From the NCBI GenBank assembly GCA_035518815.1, contig DATIXG010000133.1:22623-86622 (forward strand): a stretch of 64,000 nt of DNA. The letters are read 5' to 3'. This DNA is from AG25 sp035518815. GTDB taxonomy: Bacteria > Gemmatimonadota > Gemmatimonadetes > Gemmatimonadales > GWC2-71-9. Below, one piece after another: positions 1 to 8,684 of the stretch; the stretch's first letter is position 1; every line of letters begins with the position of its first letter. A model generated the notes under the pieces. That model saw only the letters and a program-made list of their open reading frames with translations. It searched no databases and was not told where the DNA came from. The position numbers and the translations under genes are program-made.

Positions 1-1332
1 GTGCTGCACAAAGCCCGCAATCTCCCTGCCGATGCCGCGGATGACCTCCTCACGCTGCTCTGGGCCGAGGATTTCCAGCTCATCGCCTATACGTTCCGCG
101 AGCTCGTGTCTGAGAACGCGGTGGCCATCGAGGCCGGCCCGCCGATGGCTTCGCCCGCGCCCGCGCAGGCGACCAGGATGGTCCAGGAGGAGGCGCCCCC
201 GAGACCCGAGGGGATCGTGTCGATGGAAGATTTCGACACGACGCTCTACTTCCTGGACGAGCGCGAGGTGGAGTACATCCGCAAGGAGGCCGAGCGCGAG
301 TACCAGCAAGACGTGCGGCGCAACGTGCTCGCGGCGCTGTTCGATCTGCTCGAGCTGCAGACCTACGGCACGGTGCGCGCCGAGCTCATCGGCATCGTCG
401 AGAACTTCATACCATATCTCCTGGCGGCGGGCGACTTCCGGTCCGTCTCCTATATCCTGCGCGAGACGCGGGTCGTGCTCGAGCGGGGGCGCGAGATCAT
501 CCCCGAGCATCGCACCACGCTCACGGGCCTGCCCGGGCGCCTCTCGCAGCCGGATGCCCTGGGGCAGCTGCTCCAGTCGCTCGACGAGGCCACGGTGCAC
601 CCCACGGAGGAGGAGCTGAGCGAAGCGTTCCGCGAGCTCCGTCCGGAGGCCCTGGCCACCCTGATGAGCTGGATCCCCCGGCTGACCAACGAGCGGGTGC
701 GCGAGCTGGTCAGCACCTCCGGGGCGCGCCTCGCGCAGGACCACGTGCCCGAGGTGTTGAAGGCGCTGGCGGCGCCCGACACGGGTGCGCGGCTCGAAAT
801 GGTGCGCCTTGCGGGACGGCTCAAGCTGCCGGGCGCGCCGGAGGGGATGGGCCCGCTGCTCGAGTCCGAGGACCGCACCCTCAAGCTCGCCGTGGTCGAG
901 GCGCTGACGCAGATCGCGAGTCCAACGGCGCTGCGGCTGCTGGAAAAAGCGGTGGAAGACACGGATCGCGACGTGCGGATCTCCTCGGTGAAATTCCTGG
1001 CGTCGCGCGGCCATCGGAACGCGCTGGCCCGGGTCGAGAGCATGCTCGAGGGTTCCCGTCTCAAGGCGTCGGACCTCACCGAGAAGATGGCGTTCTACGA
1101 GGCCTACGGCACGCTCGCCGGGGCGAAGGGCATTCCCTCGCTCGAGAAGCTGCTGGTCAGCAAGGGCCTGTTCGGACGCCGCGAGGACCCGGAGATCCGG
1201 GCGTGCGCCGCGATGGCTTTGGGCAAGGTGCGCACGCCCGCCGCGCGCGCCGTGCTCGAACAGGCGGCCCAGGATAAGGAAGCGCTCGTGAGAAACGCAG
1301 TCAGCCGCGCGCTGCGCGAGGTGGGTGGGTGA
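1..1332 (+). CDS. HEAT-repeat protein, probably 5'-truncated by the window edge
   Basis: The frame is open from the first base and ends at a tga overlapping the next start (GTGA), so the true start is probably upstream. The visible 443 residues have a helical N-terminal part and, from about residue 200, a series of short helical pairs typical of HEAT/PBS-lyase-like repeats (LKLAVVEALTQIASPTALRLLEKAVEDTD and similar units, given here as a composition rather than an exact repeat). Such repeats form a curved scaffold for protein contacts. No catalytic motif is seen. It is translationally coupled to an HD-GYP protein, so the two may act together. The specific role is unknown. Confidence 0.7.
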   Translation: MLHKARNLPADAADDLLTLLWAEDFQLIAYTFRELVSENAVAIEAGPPMASPAPAQATRMVQEEAPPRPEGIVSMEDFDTTLYFLDEREVEYIRKEAEREYQQDVRRNVLAALFDLLELQTYGTVRAELIGIVENFIPYLLAAGDFRSVSYILRETRVVLERGREIIPEHRTTLTGLPGRLSQPDALGQLLQSLDEATVHPTEEELSEAFRELRPEALATLMSWIPRLTNERVRELVSTSGARLAQDHVPEVLKALAAPDTGARLEMVRLAGRLKLPGAPEGMGPLLESEDRTLKLAVVEALTQIASPTALRLLEKAVEDTDRDVRISSVKFLASRGHRNALARVESMLEGSRLKASDLTEKMAFYEAYGTLAGAKGIPSLEKLLVSKGLFGRREDPEIRACAAMALGKVRTPAARAVLEQAAQDKEALVRNAVSRALREVGG

Positions 1333-2804
1333 CGCAACCGACGGAGCGGCGCGCGTCCGGTCTCGGCGAGACCGTCCAGACCACCGACGGCTTCCTGCGG
1401 CTCGCGGGCCGGGACTTTCTCGTCGTCCTCTATACCGCCTTCCGCTCGCTCAAGCTCTATCCCATCGAGAATGCCCAGGTGCAGCGGGCGCTCGACGACC
1501 TGGTCGCGAGCACCAAGCAGCTGCTGGACGTGGAGCGCGAGATCGAGCTGCGGCTGCAGGGCGAGTTCATCTTCGTGAACTCGACCCGCCTGCGCCTCGA
1601 CCTCGATAACTACGCGTCCTTCTCGCACATCCTCGGCGTCCTGCGGCAGTGCGGCATTGGCGCCGTGCGCGTGGACGAAGGCGTCGATCGCGGCCAGCTC
1701 CAGACGTTCGTATCGCTGCTCCTCGTGTACGCGGCCAAGGAGGCGACGCCGGAGAAGGTGCACGAGCTGGCCAAGAAGCTGTCGGATGGCGGGGTCACCT
1801 TCATCACGGTCGATCCGCCCGTCGAGACCGAGGAGGACGTGGAAGACGCGGAGCGGCAGAAGGAAGCCGCCAAGCGGACCTACGCGCGATCGGTGGCCGT
1901 CACGAAGGAGGTCATCAACAGCATCCGCATGGGGCGGACGGCCAACGTCAAGAAGGTGAAGCGGGCGGTGCAGGCGATCGTGGACCAGGTGCTCAACAAC
2001 GAGACCTCGCTCGTCGGCCTCACCACGATACGTGACTACGACGAGTACACGTTCACGCACTCCGTGAACGTCTGCATTTTCTCCGTCGCGCTCGGCCGCA
2101 AGCTCGGCTTCACCAAGCTCCAGCTGTACGACCTGGGCATCGCGGCCCTGTTCCACGACGTCGGCAAGTCGCGCGTTCCGGTGGAGGTGCTGAACAAGCA
2201 GGGCGGGTTGAGCGACGAGGAGTGGCGCATCATGACGGCCCACCCATGGCTGGGCGTCCTCACGCTGTTCGGCCTGCGGGGCTACGGGGAGATTCCCTAC
2301 CGCGGAATGATCGTGGCGTACGAGCATCACATGAAGACCGATCTCACCGGGTACCCCAAGTCCATCCGGCCCCGCGAGCTGTCGATCTTCTCCAAGATCG
2401 TGGCCGTGGCCGATGGGTTCGACGCCGCCACCAGCCGGCGGGCCTATCAGACGACGCCGATTCAGCCGGACCAGGTGCTGAAGGAGATGTGGGAGAACCC
2501 GCGGCGCGGCTACGATCCGGTGATCGTGAAGGCCTTCATCAACCTCATCGGGATCTATCCTGTGGGCACCTGCGTCATCCTCGACACGTACGAGGTCGGA
2601 CTCGTGCACGCCGCCAACTCGGACGTGGCGCACGTCCACCGGCCGATCGTGCGGATCGTCATGTCGCCCGAAGGAGCGGTGCAGCATCCGGGCGAGCTGG
2701 TCGATCTCTCACACCAGGACGCCCAGGGCAACTATCCCCGGACCATTGTGAAGGTCACCGACCCGCTGCGGCTCGGCATCAACGTCGGCGATTATTTTGT
2801 CTGA
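1329..2804 (+). CDS. HD-GYP domain protein (probable c-di-GMP phosphodiesterase)
   Basis: 491 residues from a GTG that overlaps the preceding stop. The C-terminal half carries the HD-GYP signature: HSVNV at about 244, FHDVGK with the HD pair at 276-277, H305, the EHH at 332-334, GYP at 341-343 and AD at 361-362. These are the metal ligands and GYP loop of bis-(3'-5')-cyclic di-GMP phosphodiesterases. The N-terminal 200 residues form no domain I recognise and may be the sensory or partner-binding part; no membrane segment is seen, so it is likely cytoplasmic. HD-GYP proteins hydrolyse c-di-GMP to pGpG or GMP; activity is inferred from the intact motif. Confidence 0.88.
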   Translation: MTQPTERRASGLGETVQTTDGFLRLAGRDFLVVLYTAFRSLKLYPIENAQVQRALDDLVASTKQLLDVEREIELRLQGEFIFVNSTRLRLDLDNYASFSHILGVLRQCGIGAVRVDEGVDRGQLQTFVSLLLVYAAKEATPEKVHELAKKLSDGGVTFITVDPPVETEEDVEDAERQKEAAKRTYARSVAVTKEVINSIRMGRTANVKKVKRAVQAIVDQVLNNETSLVGLTTIRDYDEYTFTHSVNVCIFSVALGRKLGFTKLQLYDLGIAALFHDVGKSRVPVEVLNKQGGLSDEEWRIMTAHPWLGVLTLFGLRGYGEIPYRGMIVAYEHHMKTDLTGYPKSIRPRELSIFSKIVAVADGFDAATSRRAYQTTPIQPDQVLKEMWENPRRGYDPVIVKAFINLIGIYPVGTCVILDTYEVGLVHAANSDVAHVHRPIVRIVMSPEGAVQHPGELVDLSHQDAQGNYPRTIVKVTDPLRLGINVGDYFV

Positions 2805-3588
2805 GCACCCGATCGCCGCCCGCTGGCGGGCGGTGCGTGAACGGCGCCGGGCAGCGCTCATTCCGTATTTGACGGCCGGGTTTCCCACGCCGGACGTCGC
2901 GGTCGACGCGCTGCGGATGGTGGAAGCCGCCGGCGCCGATCTCGTCGAGGTCGGCGTCCCTTTTTCGGACCCGCTGGCCGACGGCGTGACCATCCAACGC
3001 TCCACGCAGGCGGCGCTCGACCTGGGCATCACCACGAGCGACGTGCTCGACCAGGTGCGCCGCGCGGCCCTGAAGATCCCCGTCGTGATCATGACGTACG
3101 TGAACCCCGTCCTGGCCTACGGGGTGGAGCGCTTTCTCCGTGACGCGCACGGCGCGGGGGTGTCCGGCCTCCTGCTGACCGACTTCCCCGCGGGCGCCGA
3201 TCCCGCGCTCGAGCGCCGGGTGATGGAGAGCCCGCTCGCCCTGATCCGGCTCGTCGCGCCGACCACCAGGCCCGAGCGCCTGGCGCGCGCGCTCCAGGGC
3301 GCGAGCGGGTTCGTCTATCTGATTTCCCGCCTCGGCGTGACCGGCGCGCGGGACGACCTGCCGCTCGACATCGCCTCGCACGTCGAGCGGATCCGTGCTG
3401 CCACCACACTTCCCGTCGCGGTCGGATTCGGCATCAGCACGCCGGCGCAGGCGCACGCCGCCGCCAGCGTCGCCGACGGGGTCGTCGTCGGCAGCGCGCT
3501 GGTGGACGCCCTCGGCACCGGCGGGCTCGGACCGGCGGAGCAGCTGGTCCGCGGGCTGCGGCGCGCGGTCGAACGGAACGGACGGTGA
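2797..3588 (+). CDS. trpA: Tryptophan synthase alpha chain
   Basis: 263 residues, the usual length. It cleaves indole-3-glycerol phosphate to indole and glyceraldehyde 3-phosphate and passes indole to TrpB. The TIM-barrel motif VEVGVPFSDPLADG contains the two catalytic acids, E51 and D62 here (E49 and D60 in E. coli), and the loop SRLGVTGAR is the usual SRxGVTG. The proline normally following DPLADG is valine. The start is TTG, overlapping the end of the HD-GYP gene by 8 bases, and the stop overlaps the next GTG. No other trp gene is adjacent in the window, so trpB must be elsewhere or just upstream of the visible region. Confidence 0.96.
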   Translation: MSEHPIAARWRAVRERRRAALIPYLTAGFPTPDVAVDALRMVEAAGADLVEVGVPFSDPLADGVTIQRSTQAALDLGITTSDVLDQVRRAALKIPVVIMTYVNPVLAYGVERFLRDAHGAGVSGLLLTDFPAGADPALERRVMESPLALIRLVAPTTRPERLARALQGASGFVYLISRLGVTGARDDLPLDIASHVERIRAATTLPVAVGFGISTPAQAHAAASVADGVVVGSALVDALGTGGLGPAEQLVRGLRRAVERNGR

Positions 3589-5663
3589 CGACCGACCGGG
3601 TCATCGTCCTCTACAGCCGCTTCCTGACCTATGCGGGGCCGGCGCTCATGCTCGCCGTCCTGATCGCCGATCCGCGCTGGCTGGGTCAGCTCCCCGAGCT
3701 GGTCATTCTCACCACCTGCGGCGTGGTCCTGCGCGGTCTCCAGATTCCGCTGTCCAAATACTCCTACCTCACGCAGACCGGGCTTGTGGGGATCGTGGGG
3801 AGCCTGGTCGCCGGCCTGCCGGCGGCGACCGTGGCGGTCGGGGTGAGCACGTTCATCGCCGACACGCTGTGGTTGCGCAAGGCGACATCGGCGGCGCTGG
3901 TCAACGCGGGCCGCGAAGTGGTGACGGTGGTCGCGGCCTACGGCATCTACGCGGCGATCGTACGCGCCTCGGGCGTCGCGCCCGGCCTGCACGTGGACAC
4001 GCTGCCCGCGCTGTTCTTCTACGGCCTCGCGTATTTCGGCTTCGGGCGCCTGATGTTCTACTTCGCGCTCATCGCGCGGGGCAAGCTCGAGCAGAGTGAG
4101 CGCCTGCTGATCCTCCGCTACGAGTGCATCAGCTTCGGGGCGACGTTGATTGCGAGCGCAACCGTGGTCGGCACGGTCGTGTACTGGCCGCCGCTTGCGT
4201 GGTTGTTCGTCGGCGCGGCCCTCGGCGCCCTGGGCCTGCTCTTCAAGCGCACCATCGAGGAGGCGATCGCGGCCGAGGAGCTGAACAAGATCCACGCGAT
4301 GGAGGCCGTGATCACGAGCAACGTGAGCCTCGCGGACTCCTTCGCGCGCATCGAGCGGCTCGCCCACCGGCTCGTGGACTGGGGCGACTTTCGTATCTTC
4401 CGCCGCGAGGAGGGGGTGGTGTCGCTCGCGTACCGCGGCGTCATCGGACGCCGGGACCGCGGCGAGCCGTCGGCCGACATCGCCACGCTGCGGGCCCAGG
4501 TGGTCGAAACGGGCGCGACGCTCGTCATCGACGACGTGACCCGCGACCGCCGGGTGGCGGATGCGAACATCAACGTGAAGAGCCTCGTGATCGTACCGCT
4601 GCGATTCGGGGACCGGATCATCGGCACCCTCGAGCTCGAGCATCACAAGCGGCGGTCGTACAGCGGCAAGGATGTCCTCACGATCGCGACGTTCGCGACG
4701 CAGCTCGCGACCGCGATTCACATCACCGAGCTGCGCCGTCCGCTCGTGGAGACGGTCGAGCGCCTGACGGAGCAGCTCGGCACGCTGGCACGCGCCGCCG
4801 AGGCGCTCCGGGATGCGGCAGGGGCGGTGGCCGGCTCCACGAACGCGATTCGTGCCGGCGCGGTGGCCGAGGAAGGCGAGGTCTCCGGCGGCCTCGCCGC
4901 CACCGAGAGTCTGGCCCAGGTGTCGCGACGGGTTTCCGTCGACGGTCATGAGGCCGCCAAGGCATCGACGGCCGCGAGCGGCGTCGCCACCCGCAACCGG
5001 CAGCAGATTCGCGAAGCCATGGAGCGTCTGGTGGCGCTCAAGGCGTTTGTGAGCGAGAGCTCGGCCAAGGTACAGGCGCTGGGCCACGTGAGCCGCCGCA
5101 TCACCGGGTTCATCATGTCCATTCGGGAGCTCGCGGACCTGACCAACCTGCTCTCCCTCAACGCCGCGATTGAAGCGGCGCGCGCGGGGAAGCACGGTAA
5201 AGGCTTCGCCGTCGTGGCCGAGGAAGTGCGGCGCCTGGCGGAGCAGAGCGCGACGGCGGCGGCGGAGGCGGGGGAGCTGGTGCAGGACATTCATCGCGAA
5301 GTCGGTGAAGTGGTGGAGCAGATGCGGCGCGGGCAGGTCAATGTCGGCGGCGTGGAGGAGTTGTCCTCGGCCGCGCTCGACGCGCTCGACGCGATCGTCG
5401 CGTCGACGGCGGACGCGACGGAGCATGCCCGCCGCATCGCCGATGCCGCGGGCGAGCAGGACAGCGCGTTCGGCCGGCTGCGCGAGCGCATCAACGCCGT
5501 GGCCGCGATCGCGGGAAAGAACCGCGCCGAGGCGGACGACGTGGCGACGCGGGCGAATGAAGCGGCGCGCGGCCTGTCGGACCTGGAGCGCGCCACGCGG
5601 GAGCTCGAATCCGTGGCCTCCATGCTGCGGGATCTCACGCGCGGTTTTGCGAGCCTGGCGTAG
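3585..5663 (+). CDS. Membrane-anchored GAF and methyl-accepting chemotaxis-type signalling protein
   Basis: 692 residues. Residues 1-220 contain six or seven hydrophobic segments forming a membrane sensor module. A GAF-like domain spans roughly 240-380 (SFARIERLAHRLVDW through GDRIIGTLELEHH). The C-terminal 300 residues are a long coiled coil with the chemoreceptor hairpin: IMSIRELADLTNLLSLNAA followed by IEAARAGKHGKGFAVVAEEVRRLAEQS, the contact region for CheA and CheW. It lacks a classical periplasmic ligand domain, so it probably senses a membrane or cytoplasmic signal. GTG start overlaps the trpA stop. No che genes are adjacent; it may couple to a kinase encoded elsewhere. Confidence 0.85.
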   Translation: MTTDRVIVLYSRFLTYAGPALMLAVLIADPRWLGQLPELVILTTCGVVLRGLQIPLSKYSYLTQTGLVGIVGSLVAGLPAATVAVGVSTFIADTLWLRKATSAALVNAGREVVTVVAAYGIYAAIVRASGVAPGLHVDTLPALFFYGLAYFGFGRLMFYFALIARGKLEQSERLLILRYECISFGATLIASATVVGTVVYWPPLAWLFVGAALGALGLLFKRTIEEAIAAEELNKIHAMEAVITSNVSLADSFARIERLAHRLVDWGDFRIFRREEGVVSLAYRGVIGRRDRGEPSADIATLRAQVVETGATLVIDDVTRDRRVADANINVKSLVIVPLRFGDRIIGTLELEHHKRRSYSGKDVLTIATFATQLATAIHITELRRPLVETVERLTEQLGTLARAAEALRDAAGAVAGSTNAIRAGAVAEEGEVSGGLAATESLAQVSRRVSVDGHEAAKASTAASGVATRNRQQIREAMERLVALKAFVSESSAKVQALGHVSRRITGFIMSIRELADLTNLLSLNAAIEAARAGKHGKGFAVVAEEVRRLAEQSATAAAEAGELVQDIHREVGEVVEQMRRGQVNVGGVEELSSAALDALDAIVASTADATEHARRIADAAGEQDSAFGRLRERINAVAAIAGKNRAEADDVATRANEAARGLSDLERATRELESVASMLRDLTRGFASLA

Positions 5664-5681
5664 GCGGTTTACCATTCCGCG

Positions 5682-6110
5682 GTGTCGAAGGCCGAGCGGG
5701 TGTACGTCGCATTGGGATCCAACGTCGGGGATCGGGAAGGGCACCTCGCGCATGCGCGGGCCCGCCTTGCGAACCTGGACGGCACGCGCTTGATCGCGCT
5801 CTCGGCCGTGGAGGAAACGGCGCCCCTCGGACCCGTGCCCCAAGGACCCTACCTGAACCAGATGGCGCTGCTCGAAACGGAGCTCGCACCGACCGCACTG
5901 CTCGCGCAGCTCCAGGCCATCGAGGCGGAGCGCGGGCGCGTGCGTGGCCTGCGCTGGGGCCCCCGCACGCTCGATCTCGACATCGTGCGGTTCGGGGACC
6001 GCGAGCTGCGCGACCCCGCGCTCGTGATTCCGCACCCCGAGCTGCCCCACCGGTCCTTCTGGCTGCGCGAGCTGGCGGAGCTCGAGGCCGCCGAGTCGTC
6101 CCATGAGTGA
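5682..6110 (+). CDS. folK: 2-amino-4-hydroxy-6-hydroxymethyldihydropteridine pyrophosphokinase
   Basis: 142 residues with a GTG start. The enzyme transfers pyrophosphate from ATP to 6-hydroxymethyl-7,8-dihydropterin in folate synthesis. The N-terminal VALGSNVGDR and the RWGPRTLDLDI motif near residue 95, whose two aspartates bind magnesium, are diagnostic; HPELPHRSFWLRELAEL matches the family C terminus. Its 3' end overlaps panB by 8 bases, so folate and pantothenate steps are co-transcribed, a common bacterial arrangement. Confidence 0.95.
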   Translation: MSKAERVYVALGSNVGDREGHLAHARARLANLDGTRLIALSAVEETAPLGPVPQGPYLNQMALLETELAPTALLAQLQAIEAERGRVRGLRWGPRTLDLDIVRFGDRELRDPALVIPHPELPHRSFWLRELAELEAAESSHE

Positions 6111-6918
6111 GAGCCCCGCGCCGCTGACGATCCACGACCTCGGCCAGCGCAAGGCGAAGGGCGAGCGGATCGTGACGCTGACCTGCTACGACGCGCTGTT
6201 CGCGCGGCTGCTCGATGAGTGCGGCGTAGACGTGCTGCTGGTGGGCGATTCCGTGAATCAGGTGCTCGCGGGGGCCGAGACGACCCTGTCGGCCACGCTC
6301 GAGCAGATGATCTACCATACGCGCTCCGTCCGGCGCGGCAGCAGCCGCGCGCTCGTAATCTGCGACATGCCGTTCCTCAGCTATCAGGTCTCGCGAGAGG
6401 ACGCGATCCGGCACTGCGGTCGCGTGCTGGCGGAGACCGGCTGCCACGGCGTCAAGCTCGAGGGCGGGCGGGCCATGGCCGACACGGTGCGCGCGCTCGT
6501 GGATGTCGGGATCCCGGTCATGGGCCACCTCGGCCTCACGCCGCAATCGGTCCATGCGCTCGGCGGGTACCGCGTCCAGGGACGGGATGAGGCCACGGCG
6601 GATCGCCTGCTGGCCGATGCCCAGGCGCTCGAAGCCGCGGGCGCGTTCGCCGTGGTCCTGGAGCTGATACCGGCACCACTCGCCTCGCGGATCACCAAAG
6701 CGGTCGGGATTCCTACCATCGGCATCGGCGCGGGCCCGGCCTGCGACGGCCAGGTCCTCGTGCTGCACGATATGCTGGGCCTGAACGACCGGTTCGACGC
6801 CAAGTTCATCAAGCGCTACGCCGCGCTCGCGCAGGACGTGCGCGATGCCGTCAAGTTGTTCGGCGCCGAGGTGCGTGAAGGGCGCTATCCCGGCCCGGAG
6901 CACTCGTTCCCGACGTAG
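6103..6918 (+). CDS. panB: 3-methyl-2-oxobutanoate hydroxymethyltransferase
   Basis: 271 residues, family-typical length. It adds a hydroxymethyl group from methylene-tetrahydrofolate to ketoisovalerate, the first committed step of pantothenate synthesis. Visible landmarks are LLVGDSVNQV (D49 binds metal), ICDMPFLSYQ (second metal aspartate), GVKLEGG, and VVLELIPAPLA carrying the catalytic glutamate; GIGAGPACDGQVLVLHD is the conserved C-terminal loop. ATG start inside the end of folK. panC follows 35 bases downstream. Confidence 0.97.
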   Translation: MSESPAPLTIHDLGQRKAKGERIVTLTCYDALFARLLDECGVDVLLVGDSVNQVLAGAETTLSATLEQMIYHTRSVRRGSSRALVICDMPFLSYQVSREDAIRHCGRVLAETGCHGVKLEGGRAMADTVRALVDVGIPVMGHLGLTPQSVHALGGYRVQGRDEATADRLLADAQALEAAGAFAVVLELIPAPLASRITKAVGIPTIGIGAGPACDGQVLVLHDMLGLNDRFDAKFIKRYAALAQDVRDAVKLFGAEVREGRYPGPEHSFPT

Positions 6919-6953
6919 CGGGCGGCATCCGCGAGATCGCGGACCCGCAGGAG

Positions 6954-7799
6954 ATGCGCGCGTGGTCGCGCGCGGAGCGGGGCCGCGGGAACCGGATCGG
7001 ATTCGTGCCGACCATGGGTGCGTTGCACGAGGGGCATCTGCGTCTCGTCGACCGGGCGCGCTCCCGGACGAATCGCGTCGTGTTGAGCGCGTTCGTGAAT
7101 CCATTGCAGTTCGCCCCCTCGGAAGACTTCGCGGCGTATCCGCGCGATCTCGATCGCGACCGGGCGCTGGCCAAGGCGCGCGGAGTCGACGTCCTGTTCG
7201 TTCCCACCACGGCGGCCGTGTACCCCGCCGAGCCGGTCGTCCGCGTCGCGCCGGGACCCATGGGGGACGTGCTCGAAGGCGCTGCGCGGCCCGGGCATTT
7301 CCAGGGGGTCCTCACCGTCGTCGCGAAGCTCCTGCACATCGTCGAGCCGGACATCGCGGTCTTCGGGCGCAAGGATTTCCAGCAGGCGACCCTGGTGCGC
7401 CGCATGGCGGCGGACCTGGGCTTCGCGGCCGAGATCGACGTGGTGCCCACCGTGCGCGAGCTCGACGGGCTCGCGCTGTCCTCACGCAACAGCTACCTGA
7501 ACGCGGACGAGCGGCGCGCGGCCATTGCCTTGTCGCGCGCGCTCCGCACCGTGGAGCAGGCGTGGCGCGGCGGGCAGATCGCGGCCGCGGCGCTGGTCGA
7601 GCGCGGACTCGAGGTGCTGCGCGTGCCGGGAGTCGCGCCCGAGTACCTCGCGCTCGTGGATTTCGATCTCCGGCCCGTAGCCCGGGCCGATGCGCGCACG
7701 ATCGTGCTCCTCGCCGCGCGCGTGGGGAGCACGCGGCTGATCGACAACGTGGTCCTCGGCGACGGTCTCGCCCGTGACATCCCGGTGCGCGGTGGGTGA
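6954..7799 (+). CDS. panC: Pantothenate synthetase (pantoate--beta-alanine ligase)
   Basis: 281 residues. It joins pantoate and beta-alanine through a pantoyl adenylate. PTMG at 19-22 and HEGH at 25-28 (the HIGH-type signature of the nucleotidyltransferase fold), FVNPLQF, VFGRKDFQQ and LSSRN are all present. The ATG chosen gives an N terminus a few residues shorter than in E. coli; no in-frame upstream start exists before the panB stop. panB and panC are adjacent; panD is not in the window. Confidence 0.96.
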   Translation: MRAWSRAERGRGNRIGFVPTMGALHEGHLRLVDRARSRTNRVVLSAFVNPLQFAPSEDFAAYPRDLDRDRALAKARGVDVLFVPTTAAVYPAEPVVRVAPGPMGDVLEGAARPGHFQGVLTVVAKLLHIVEPDIAVFGRKDFQQATLVRRMAADLGFAAEIDVVPTVRELDGLALSSRNSYLNADERRAAIALSRALRTVEQAWRGGQIAAAALVERGLEVLRVPGVAPEYLALVDFDLRPVARADARTIVLLAARVGSTRLIDNVVLGDGLARDIPVRGG

Positions 7800-8307
7800 C
7801 GCGGCGGGCATTGCGCTGCCCCGCTGGGCGCAGGTGTCCGCCAAGCGACGCGCGCACATCGAGCGGGTCGCCGGGTTGCTCGCGCGGTGGGCCGGGGCGA
7901 TGGGGGTGCCCTCCGGCGAGCGCGAGCGCTGGATCAAGGCGGCTGCGCTGCATGACGCGTTGCGCGACGCGCCGGTCGCTGACGCGCTGGCGCACGGCCC
8001 GCTCGCCGCCGAGCGGGCGGCGCGTGAGGGCGAAACCGATATGGGCGTGCTCGATGCGGTCCGCTATCACACGGTGGGCTATGCGGGCTGGGACGACGTG
8101 GGGCGAATGCTCTATCTCGCGGATTTCCTCGAGCCCGGGCGGTCGTTCGCCGCGGAGGAGCGGCAGGCCCTGGCCGGCAGGGTGCCGACGGAGCGGGATG
8201 CGGTGTTGAAGGAGGTGGCGCGCTGGCGGGTGGAATGGGTGGTTCGCTCGGGGTGGCCGCTCGCGCCCGAGACGGTCGGATTTTGGAATTCGCTCGTCTC
8301 GCGCTGA
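7774..8307 (+). CDS. YqeK-like HD domain hydrolase
   Basis: 177 residues from a GTG overlapping panC; an in-frame GTG at 7792 would shorten the overlap to 8 bases and is an equally good start. The sequence carries an HD-type arrangement (HIERVAGL, AALHDALRD) and the stretch LYLADFLEPGR, which closely matches the YqeK family, whose members are symmetrical Ap4A hydrolases. It is followed by a LytR_C protein, echoing the common nadD-yqeK-lytR order, although nadD and rsfS are missing here. Function as Ap4A hydrolase is inferred from family membership. Confidence 0.75.
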   Translation: MTSRCAVGDAAGIALPRWAQVSAKRRAHIERVAGLLARWAGAMGVPSGERERWIKAAALHDALRDAPVADALAHGPLAAERAAREGETDMGVLDAVRYHTVGYAGWDDVGRMLYLADFLEPGRSFAAEERQALAGRVPTERDAVLKEVARWRVEWVVRSGWPLAPETVGFWNSLVSR

Positions 8308-8684
8308 CGCTCGGGGCGTGCGCGCTCGTCGGGTGCCGTGGAGAGCGGCGCCGCGAGCCGCTGCCCCTGCCCGGCGAGCAGGGGCCCCGGTTGACCGTCG
8401 AGGTCCTCAACGCGAGCGGGAGCCCCGGCGCGGCGCGGATCGCCACCCGGGCGCTGCGCGAGGCCGGCATCGACGTCGTGGCGTTCGGGAACGCGCCGGC
8501 CGACGAGCGGCGGCTCGACTCGACTCGGATTCTCGTGCGGCGCGGCGATCGGAGTGTCGCGACGCCCGTGCGCGCAGCGCTCGGTGCCGGTCGGGTGGTC
8601 GTGCAGCTCGATTCGAGCCGGCTAGTTGACGCGAGCGTTCTCGTCGGCGCCGACTACTCTCCTCGCGTCGACTTCCACCCGTAG
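8283..8684 (+). CDS. LytR C-terminal domain lipoprotein
   Basis: The TTG at 8283 is chosen because it yields a lipoprotein signal of 16 residues ending in ALVGC (cysteine at 17), although the frame stays open upstream to 8235. The mature part is a single LytR_C-type domain: RLTVEVLNASGSPGAARIATRALREAG, ending in the family's DASVLVGADYS pattern (quoted in separate parts). LytR_C domains are thought to act at the cell envelope; here the catalytic LCP domain is absent. It overlaps the end of yqeK-like gene by 25 bases and the convergent rlmN by 63 bases. Confidence 0.7.
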   Translation: MEFARLALTLGACALVGCRGERRREPLPLPGEQGPRLTVEVLNASGSPGAARIATRALREAGIDVVAFGNAPADERRLDSTRILVRRGDRSVATPVRAALGAGRVVVQLDSSRLVDASVLVGADYSPRVDFHP

